Assembly (NCBI GenBank): GCA_024291935.2
Contig: CM044320.1
Coordinates: 48,674,001 to 48,738,000 of the forward strand
Length of the DNA: 64,000 nucleotides
Source of the DNA: Okapia johnstoni
Lineage: Eukaryota > Chordata > Mammalia > Artiodactyla > Giraffidae
Direction of reading: 5' to 3'
In this document: one piece after another, positions 43,425 through 51,859 of the stretch
How the letters are laid out: each line of letters begins with the position of its first letter
Numbering within the stretch: position 1 is the stretch's first letter
Notes under the pieces: model-generated
Told to the model about the DNA's origin: nothing
Databases searched by the model: none
What the model saw: the letters and a program-made list of their open reading frames with translations, nothing else
Made by a program: the position numbers and the translations under genes

Positions 43425-43510
43425 AAACTCTATGATTTGTACTCCATATTATATTCTGTTTAGAAATTAACTTGTTAAATTATTAACTTGTAAATATTTA
43501 AGATCAAGTA

Positions 43511-43735
43511 GGGTTTCCCAGGTGGCCTAGTGATAAAGAATCCGCCTGCCAATGCAAGAGATGCAAAAGAAGCAGGTTCGCTTCCTGTATCAGGAAGATC
43601 CCCTGGAGTAGGAAATGGCAACCTGCTGCAGCGTTCTTTCCTAGAGAATTCTATGGGCAGAGAAGCCTGGAGGGCTACAGTCCATGGGGCCACAAAGGGT
43701 CAGACATGACTGAGCAACTGAACACACACACATAG
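43511..43735 (+). mobile_element. Bov-tA SINE
   Basis: ggtttcccaggtggcctagt, caggttcgcttcctgtatca, gtcagacatgactgagcaac, ending in a short CA run. Confidence 0.92.
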
Positions 43736-44056
43736 ATATCAAGTAACCATGTGTTTGCCTTTCTTTACTTTTTTATACTGTTGGGAGCTTCAAGATGTAG
43801 TAGTAACCTGGAATTCTTTCTATATGGCTCTGTATCAGCACACATCTGTTTAGAGTTAATGATTGCAGTCAGGAAGGCAGTCTAGGGTCTTCCATACATT
43901 ACATTTATGATTATTCTTCATAGTAGGTTCTCAAGCCAAAGTCTGGTTCATGAATTTCTATATGTGGTTAGTATGTAAAGGTGTGTGGTTGTAAATTATT
44001 ACTTAGTTTGGACTGTGAGGTTTTTTCTTTCTAATCCAATTGAAAGAGGCTGTATA
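43736..44056. other. Intergenic
   Basis: No gene or recognised repeat. Confidence 0.4.
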
Positions 44057-44121
44057 TTGGGTTGGCCAAAAACTTTGTTTGGGTATTTCCATAACATGAA
44101 TGAATTTTTTGGCAAACTCAA
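44057..44121. mobile_element. 65-bp mariner-type MITE with TA duplication
   Basis: Left end TTGGGTTGGCCAAAAACTTT and right end, read in reverse complement, TTGAGTTTGCCAAAAAATTC form nearly complete inverted repeats. TA dinucleotides flank it at 44,055-44,056 and 44,122-44,123, the Tc1/mariner target signature. It is essentially two ends with no transposase. Confidence 0.88.
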
Positions 44122-44319
44122 TATTTGTAAGTTCTGTGGCCCTCACTGTATTAAAGAAAGTTCAGGATTTCAGACTGGGCCACCTTCACAGAATGTGGGT
44201 GTGTGAACATGCATGGCCATACATATGTTCAGGTGTCTCTTTGAAAGAAGGGTATGGTATAAGCAGAAATTTTGTTTCTGCTATTCTTGTGAGACTGTGT
44301 AGTCTAATGTTTGTGAATG

Positions 44320-44489
44320 CTCATTCCAGAGCCTGAGTGCCTAAGTTTGAATTCAGCTTCACCAACTGTTAGCCCGGCAGTCTTGGGCAAGTTAGTTAAT
44401 TGTTTTGAGTCTGTATTTTCTCATCTGTAGAGTGAGTATAATAACTGTTCCCATTAATAATTATATCTACCTCATAAGGTTGCTGCAAG

Positions 44490-44530
<41 letters not shown>

Positions 44531-44640
44531 TTATATACATCTGCATTTTATGTGTATATATATATATAAAACAACTTCAAGCACTTAGAACACTGTCTAG
44601 CATATAATAGAAAATAAATGTTAGTTATTATCATTCTCTT
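44320..44640 (+). mobile_element. MIR SINE with a microsatellite inside
   Basis: ccagagcctgagtgcctaag, cttgggcaagttagttaatt, ctacctcataaggttgctgc before the TA repeat and caagcacttagaacactgtc after it. Confidence 0.82.
44491..44572. repeat. (TA)n microsatellite, interrupted
   Basis: A pure AT run at 44,491-44,522, a spacer with acacac and tatatacat, then a second TA run at 44,556-44,569. It sits where MIR consensus normally has aatgagttaatacatgtaaa. Confidence 0.92.
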
Positions 44641-46296
44641 AGTGTTCTAACAGGTCTGTCAAACAGAACTGGCAGTTTTCCAAGTGATACTTTTAGTTCA
44701 TTCTTCAGACAACACACAATATCCTGATGCCTCAATATGTCAGGTATTATGATGGGCTCTGGACAATGCCCATTTTTCCATTTCCTTTAAAAAGAAAAGC
44801 TGACTCTCCCTGTTTTCTCAAGAACCTTTGTGACTTGGTGTTCCTGGAACTAGAGCGGGAATCCTGGGAGTGTGACCATGCTCCATGGCTCACCTGCAGA
44901 GACCTCTGTCCCTGAGCAAGAATCACTTGTGTGGGGAGTGGACTGAGATTGCCCAATGCCAGCTCTTCCTAAATCCACATCTACGTCAGCCCTGCAGTGG
45001 TCAGAACTGCTGGTTCTGGCAGTGCATGGTGACATCAGGCTGGGGCTTGGTGTGTGGGGACACACAGTTTCTGGCATTTGTCCTGATGGTCTCCCCTGAG
45101 GTGGCATCTGTCCCACTTTCCAAACCCTTTCCTTCAGGTAATCCAAAGCCAGGATAAGGAGGTTACAGATTATTTACTCTGAAAATTCTGACTCTCTTCC
45201 AGCTTCGCACGTGTTACATGGCTTGCGTTATTAGAAGAGCCAGGGACTCTAGCAGTGCATTTCTTTTCATTTTATTTAAAGAGGAATTCATGAGGCCCTT
45301 TCACTTCACATTAAGGATGAGAAGGTGAAAAGGGGAGAGTGGGTAAGAGAACTAACATTTATTTAGCACTTGCTCTGTGCTAGGAAGTTTATATATGTTG
45401 GCTTTTGGGGAACTTGGACTTGACTAAGGTCTGCAAGATCAGGGGCCATGGATGCCTTTACTTATCTGTTAGCGTAGTGCCTTATCTCATGTTACTAAAT
45501 GAAATGAATATATGTATATGTTATGAGCCCATGTCTGTCTATCTATCTGTTTAATCTTTGCCAAAGCTCACATCATTTAAAAATTACATTGACCTTTGTC
45601 AACTGAAAAAAAAATGCACATGACAGCTGTGAGTTCAGTTCTTTTTGGGGCTTACTGTGGACTATAGCCCAAGAGATAGCCTTTCCGGTTGCTCTGAGAA
45701 CTGCCGCACAAAGAGGAGTGGAGAGGGGGAGGTCAGTATATAGACGTGATTTGGCCAAGGGGTGGGGGGAAGTCTGTGCAAACAAGCATCAATCTTATTG
45801 GAAGGTTGCTGCCAGTCACAAGAAGGTTGCTGCTAGTCACAAGGAGCAGATGATTTTAGTGCCTTTCTAGGAATGAGAAGGTGCAAGAAATTGGATTCAT
45901 AGAATTTTCTCCTGAAAATAGCTGAGAATCTGAAGACCTGTTCTGTCTATTTTTCCCAAAGCACAGAGTGCTTCATTCCTGATCCTTGCCCTAAACTCTT
46001 TTCAGGGTGCCTTAAACGTCAGCAACTGCAGGGCAAGTGACTTCAATTCTTTTAAAACCAGATGGCAAGTGACATTCTTTAGTTTGCACTTTGGTCTTAG
46101 TTGAAGACCATCTTATCATTTCTATATCCAATATTTGGTTTTATATTTCTTATCGTATAACTGCAGAGCTAATTAACTTATTGTTATAGTCTTTTGAACC
46201 TGAAGATATTTTAAGAAGTGTAAATTGAATACATCTATGGGTTTGATGAAACTGTTACTTTTTAGTTAAAATGGTTACATTCATCTTATTTTCACT
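44641..46296. other. Intergenic, 1.6 kb, no clear gene
   Basis: 44,690-45,160 is relatively GC-rich with overlapping frames on both strands but no recognised domain. 45,340-45,410 is a MIR-like fragment. 45,590-46,180 may be an old LTR or ERV piece (ctgtggactatagcccaaga, gtgcttcattcctgatcctt). A tandem 21-mer gaaggttgctgccagtcacaa occurs twice at about 45,801-45,842. Confidence 0.35.
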
Positions 46297-46510
46297 TGGC
46301 TTCCCAGGTGGCACTAGTGGTAAAGAACTTGCCTGCCAATGCAGGAGATGTAAGAGATGTAGCTTTGATCCCTGGATCGAGAAGATTCCCTGGAGGAGGG
46401 CATGGTAACCCACCCCAGTATTTTTGTCTGGAGAATCCCATGGACAGAGGAGCCTGGCGGGCTATAGTCCATGGAGTTGCAGAGAGTCAGACACAACTGA
46501 ATTGATAGCA
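46297..46510 (+). mobile_element. Bov-tA SINE
   Basis: tggcttcccaggtggcacta, agctttgatccctggatcga, gagtcagacacaactgaatt. Confidence 0.93.
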
Positions 46511-46861
46511 CTGACCTAAAACAGAATTCCCCTGTCTTCTTACAGTGACATTTTGGCATTAAGAGCAGCTCGAAGTTGAACGGGGAGGGAAAGAGACAGT
46601 GGAATCAGAGGAGGGAGCAGATTGGCTTAGCATTCACCCCTCCCTACACTTCTTAGATCTTTCGGTCAGGATTTAGAGTTAAGATGAACTAACTGGAAAC
46701 ATCCTTCTGGGAATTGTTTATGTCTTATAATACTTTAAATATATTAAGTCAGTGATTCTCGAAGTTTAGTTATTCTTCAGATTTGCTATAAATTCACAGT
46801 GTTTGCTATACTTTTGTATCACCTGTACTTGTATTGATTTTATATTTAAATCAGCTCACTT
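46511..46861. other. Intergenic
   Basis: AT-rich, nothing recognised. Confidence 0.4.
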
Positions 46862-47539
46862 TTTTGTGTGTGCAGCAGAGTTTTATTAAAGTGAAAAAGG
46901 GACAGAGAAAGCTTCTGACATAGATATCAGAAGGGGAGTGGGAAGTGCCCTGCTTACTAGTCTTAGCAAGGGAATTATATACTTTTTTAATCGGTTATTA
47001 CAATAAATCAAAAGAATGTCTCAAGGTTGTAAAGATCTTACTAGACCCACTTCCTGCTGTGATGGGGCACTGTCCCTAAATTGTTGAGGCAACATATTTT
47101 TCTAACCTAATATTGAGGGTCGCTGATCCAGAGGCCCCAAGTAATAGTTGGAAGAGGCTGTGGTACTCGTAGGAGCCTGGACAACCATTTGTAACTTAAA
47201 AGCTTTCAGACGGTTAGAAACAAACCCAGTTATACAGTTACAGATGTAAGGCAAAATAGTCATTAAACCAAGTTAAAACATAATCAAAGTTAAGTCACAT
47301 TATGTCCATAGTTAAGGTACTATATGTTATACCAGTCCATCTTAGGATTGTTAGATGTCATCAGATCAAGAAGAGGTGTCACACATGATTGTTGTCAGTG
47401 AAGGTATTCGCAGAGCTGAAGAAAGTCCTTTCCTTGACGCAGAGAAACCCACCATGCAAAGCCTTCAATTGATGAGGAGGTTGAAAAGCTGAAAGTTGAG
47501 TCACATAGTTAATTTTAAGGCTTCAGGATCTATAACAAT
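46862..47539 (-). mobile_element. ERV 3' region / partial LTR with poly(A) signal
   Basis: On the minus strand an AATAAA (complement of tttatt near 46,882) lies about 18 bases before CACACAAAAAAG. Upstream sequence has a possible TATATAA (near 46,977). This looks like the U3-R part of an LTR ending at the poly(A) site; no U5 is evident. Any env between here and integrase is deleted or beyond recognition. Confidence 0.55.
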
Positions 47540-47777
47540 GTCAGTCAGTTCAGTTGCTCAGTCATGTCTGACTCGGCGATGCCATGGACTGCAGTATGCC
47601 AGGCTTCCCTGTCCATAACCAACTCCCAGAGCTTACTCAAACTCATGTCCATTGAGTTGGTGATGCCATCCAGCCATCTCATCCTCTGTCTTCCCCTTCT
47701 CCTCCCACCTTCAATCTTTCCCAGTATCAGGGTCTTTTCCAATGAGTCAGTTCTTTGCATTAGGTGGCCAAAGTATT
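47540..47777 (-). mobile_element. BovB LINE 3' end inside the ERV
   Basis: Antisense: ttcagttgctcagtcatgtc to taggtggccaaagtatt. Interrupts the ERV next to integrase, so it is younger than the ERV. Confidence 0.93.
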
Positions 47778-48003
47778 ATCTGTGCACAAAAACAGTCTGC
47801 CATAGAGACAGTCCCTTCTTAGGAACAGTTCGAGCTCTCATTAAAGCTGTGGGTAAAACTTTAAACCAACTGTCTTGTGTTTCCTGAGTTAGCTTACACA
47901 GATATCTTTTAATAACGTCACTAGCCTTTTCAATCTTTCCTGAAGATTGGGGTCTCAAGGAGCAGTGTAAATGATATTCTATTCCTAGAACTTTTGACAC
48001 CCC
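47778..48003 (-). pseudogene. ERV pol: integrase fragment
   Basis: A 74-codon minus-strand frame includes HCSLRPQSSGKIE and WFKVLPTALMRAR, the C-terminal half of the integrase core (target-binding and RPQSSG region) of gammaretroviruses. Truncated by the BovB insertion at 47,777 and by degradation on the other side. Confidence 0.78.
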
Positions 48004-48232
48004 TTGAGTTACAGTAGATTTAAAGACGGAGCATTGTTGCTCTGAACTTTAGAGTTTAAGATCCCTCTTACATCATGAGAAGTCAGTACAGTAAGATTTT
48101 GCCCATTAGTAAACTTGTGAGCTTTAGGCATCAGCAAAACAATAGTAGCAATTACCCTCAAACAACGTGGCCATAACCTTTATTCAGTAACAAACTAAAC
48201 TCTGATCCTGTGGGCAAGATCAAAGGTGAAGC

Positions 48233-48665
48233 CTACAGGAGAGCAGTTTGAAGAGCTTCAAAAGCCTTTTGAGTCTCTGGGGACCAAACCAGCTTGTCGG
48301 TTTGGGCCTGCTGAGTCTCAGTTATAAGTTTATATAAAGGCTGGGCAAGTTCCCCATAACCTGGAATCCAAATGTGGCAGTAGCCAGCAATGCCCAAGAA
48401 TCCTCTCAATTTTCTTAAAGTCATAGGTAGAGTATGATTTATGATAGGTTTAACTCTAGAAAGTATCCTTCAAATCAGTGACTGAAAAATATTTGGCTTC
48501 TTTAGGAATTTCAGATAATGAAGTATAAGGATTAGGTACATATTATTCATATATCTTGAACAAGTCTCCATTTATCATTTGACTTTTTTTACACCCAAAA
48601 TAGGAGTGTTGCATGGACTATTATAGAGAATTACTAGCCTTTGTTTCTTTAAATTTTCAATGATG
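48233..48665 (-). pseudogene. ERV pol: reverse transcriptase fragments
   Basis: Minus strand: an N-terminal RT piece near 48,560-48,660 (with NDKWRLVQDI) and a connection-domain piece at 48,233-48,424 (LRGFLGIAGYCHIWIPGYGE, WSPETQKAFEALQTALL). The catalytic-motif region between them appears deleted or broken. Confidence 0.78.
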
Positions 48666-48724
48666 GGTTTAACTCTTCCTTAGCCTCAGGCTTTAGTGGG
48701 TACTGCTTTTGATGTGGAAATAGG

Positions 48725-48786
48725 TGCCATCTATGGGGTCGCACAGAGTTGGACACAACTGAAACGACTTAGCAGCAGCAGCAGCA
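48725..48786 (+). mobile_element. Bov-A 3' fragment in the ERV
   Basis: ctatggggtcgcacagagtt, acacaactgaaacgacttag and a (CAG)n-type tail agcagcagcagca. Confidence 0.75.
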
Positions 48787-49330
48787 TTGAGCTTGATAAC
48801 GATAGAAATAGCATTTTGTGCTTGACCCACAGTTTTTCCATCAGCCCACACTTTAGGGTTTACATTTTGTTCAATTAAAAAGAGTGGGTTGCATATTCAT
48901 GAAAACAGAAGCCTGGACTTTGCTCAGTATATCCCTCCCCAGAAAGGGTGAGGGAGACCCTGGCACGATTAGAAACTTGTGAGAAAACAGCACAGAGTCC
49001 TAGTTGCAGCTTAAAGGATGACTGAAATAATAGCGTTTGGCTCATCCTGACAGTCCCATTACAGTAGTGGATCAGGAGGAAAGTGGATTAGGGGCTTCAG
49101 TGAGCACAAAGTTGCCCTAGGGTCCAAAAGAAAATCGACTGATTGGCCCCTCACAGTTATTAATACCTGGGCTTCCTCAGGTGTAATTAGGATGGGGATC
49201 CCTGGGCACCTTCAGTTCTGATTGTCTTGAGAGTCTGACCCCTGGGGCCTAAACATCGGAGGGCAGTCTCTTTTCCAGTATGGTCCTTTGCAGACTGGAC
49301 ATGGAGCCTCTGGTGGCTTCAAAGCTTGAA
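48787..49330 (-). pseudogene. ERV NC/protease region, degraded
   Basis: No long frame survives. Position between gag and RT, and short in-frame stretches, suggest nucleocapsid to protease. The protease active-site motif is not recognisable. Confidence 0.45.
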
Positions 49331-49833
49331 GGCAATCCCTCTTGAGATGCCCCTCCTAATAACAAGTCCTTCCATTTTCACCTGGGTGCCTCTGGGCATT
49401 TTACCTCAGGCTGTTTCAGAGTGGATCTAACAGCCATTGTTAGGGCTTTAGTCTTTTGTCTGGTTCTTTTTTGCCTATTTTCCTCCTTATATTCTCGACC
49501 ATAATATACCATCTGAGCCAGCTGCAACAGTTTTTCTAAAGACTGATTTGGTTCGAACGCCTGTTTTTGTAAATTGTGGCAGATATCTGGATCTGACTGA
49601 GTGAGAAATCTATCTTTTAAGATCACTCCTCCTCTGCACTTTCTTCTCTCCCTGTTCTACATCAGCCAGCTTAGCATAGTCTAAAGTCTCAGCATACATT
49701 TGCTTGAGTCCTTCAAAATTACTTCTAGCAAAATGGTTCTGATATGGGAACTGTTTGGCTCCCAGTTGGGAGGAGGGCTATTTCATGTTCCCTCTTTCCC
49801 CTTATCTCATGTTCAAGCCATTCGTCTCCAAAA
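49331..49833 (-). pseudogene. ERV gag: capsid C-terminus to nucleocapsid
   Basis: An 82-codon minus-strand frame (49,378-49,626) includes AFEPNQSLEKLLQLAQMVYY followed by a Lys/Arg/Glu-rich stretch (REYKEENRQKRTRQKTKA), typical of the charged region between gammaretroviral CA and NC. Confidence 0.75.
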
Positions 49834-51050
49834 GCAGTTCAGTTCAGTTCAGTCACTCAGTCGTGTCCGACTCTTTGAGACCCCATTAACCGTAGCACGC
49901 CAGGCCTCCCTGTCCATCACCAACTCTCTGAGTCCACCCAAACCCATGTCCATCGAGTCGGTGATGCCATCCAACCATCTCATCCTCTGTCATCCCCTTC
50001 TCCTCCTGCCCTCAATCTTTCCCAGCATTAGGGTCTTTTCAAATGAGTCAACCCTTCGCATGAGGTGGCCAAGTATTGGAGTTTCAGCTTCAGCATCAGT
50101 CCTACCAATGAATATTCAGGACTGATTTCCTTTAGGATGGACTGGTTGGATCTCCTTACAGTCCAAGGGACTCTTAAAAGTCTTCTCCAACACCACAGTT
50201 CAAAAGCATCAATTCTTCAGCTCTCAGCTTTCTTTATAGTCCAACTCTCACATTCATACATGACCACTGGAAAAATCATAGCCTTGACTAGACAGACCTT
50301 TGTTGGCAAAGTAATGTCTCTGCTTTTCAATATGCTGTCTATGTTGATCATAACTTTCCTTCCAAGGAGTAAGTGTCTTTTAATTTCATGGCTGCAATCA
50401 CCATCAGCAGTGATTTTGGAGCCCCCAAAAATAAAGTCAGCCACTGTTTCCACTGTTTCCCCATCTATTTCCCATGAAGTGATGGGACCAGATGCCATGA
50501 TATTAATTTTCTGAATGTTGAGCTTTAAGTCAACTTTTTCACTCTCCTCTTTCACCTTCATCAGGAGACTCTTTAGTTCTTCTTCACTTTCTGCCATAAG
50601 GGTGGTGTCATCTGCATATCTGAGGTTATTGATATTTCTCCCGGCAATCTTGATTCCAGCTTGTGTTTCTTACAGCCCAGCGTTTCTCATGATGTACTCT
50701 GCATATAAGTTAAATAAGCAGGGTGACAATATACAGCCTTGATGTACTCCTTTTCCCATTTGGAACCCGTCTGTTGTTCCATGTCCACTTCTAACTGTTG
50801 CTTCCTGACCTGCATACAGATTTTTCAAGAGGCAGGTCAGGTGGCCTGGTATTCCCATCTCTTGAAGAATTTTCCACAGTTTATTGTGATCCACATAATC
50901 AAAGGCTTTGGCATAGTCAATAAAGCAGAAATAGATGTTTTTCTGGAACTCTCTTGCTTTTTCGATGATCCGGTGGCTGTTGGCAATTTGATCTCTGGTT
51001 CCTCTGCCTTTTCTAAAACCAGCTTGAACATCTGGAAGTTCACGGTTCAC
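49834..51050 (-). mobile_element. BovB LINE, 1.2 kb, inside ERV gag
   Basis: Antisense copy from the 3' tail (gttcagttcagtcactcagt) to the RT start. Minus-strand frames keep RVRKGRGTRDQIAN-like and FIDYAKAFDYVDHNK sequence near 50,900-51,000 and 126 codons of the C-terminal half at 50,217-50,597. The YADD box appears as YADD near 50,610, but the frame is broken at about 50,670. Confidence 0.95.
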
Positions 51051-51850
51051 ACAGTAGCTTCCCCCAAAACTCGAGCTCTTGAGTCAGGGTCAGTGTCTGT
51101 CTCAAAACATTCATCTCTCCAAGTAAGGTCATAAAGTAAAGTTAGTCCTGTAAAGTCTTCTGTGTACCTTTGGGATCTTCTAAATAGTCTTGACCATAAT
51201 TGGGACAGTTTGAATTTCTACTTAGACTGAGGTAACCCCTTCTGGAAGGGTGCCCTGATTCTCAGCCTGTTCAGTTGGGAGCCCCAGATGCAGGGGCAAA
51301 GTAAGTGGACAGGAGGCAGCTGAAGGCTTCACACCCTAATCTGCACCCTTAGGACATAAGTTCTAGCATGTCTGCAGAGAGATAAAGAGCAACATATATG
51401 TCACTTCTACTCATTTCTCTTGTTTTCTACAGAACCAGTCTAGTTGTAAAACAGTATCGTAAGTAAGATCCTACAACTGGCCAGCATTCCCTGTCTTCCA
51501 AAGGATACTGTGGCCATTCAGTATCACAGAGGAATATCAGGCATGTCTTTTTAAACTCTGGGGATCAAACTTGTCCCAGTTTTTAAAAATACATTGTAAA
51601 GGAGTGTTTCTGGAACTGCTAACTTCCATCTGTAAGAGAGAAAAAAACAGCATCCACAGCCGTGGCTTCTTTCCACTGGAGGCATCCCTCCCTGCTCTAG
51701 ATGGGGGTGTAGACATACTTTCCACTGAAGCTTTCCTTCCCTGGTCAGACTAGTCTGTCTCTTACAGATGCAGGCACCTTACTTATCCCTCCTGGTTCTA
51801 CCACCAAGCTGTGGTGGAGATGCAGCAGGGTAGACCTGATGGCATGTCAG
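51051..51850 (-). pseudogene. ERV gag N-terminal region and 5' flank
   Basis: Minus strand near 51,180-51,050 reads through QRYTEDFTGLTLLYDLTWR, a gammaretroviral capsid segment. Beyond about 51,250 only short degraded stretches remain. No 5' LTR is identifiable. Confidence 0.6.
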
Positions 51851-51859
51851 GTTGACTTT

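Larger units (their letters stand above)
46862..51850 (-). mobile_element. Gammaretrovirus-like ERV, decayed and interrupted
   Basis: On the minus strand the order is gag-like (about 51,500-49,330), NC/protease-like (about 49,330-48,900), reverse transcriptase (about 48,660-48,233), integrase (about 48,000-47,778) and a 3' region with a polyadenylation signal (47,539-46,862). Two antisense-to-plus BovB copies (47,540-47,777 and 49,834-51,050) and a short Bov-A piece (about 48,725-48,786) interrupt it. Frames are closed by many stops and shifts, the pol region is much shorter than in an intact element, and no env is recognisable. The 5' boundary is uncertain. This is an old, non-functional class I ERV. 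Confidence 0.8.
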
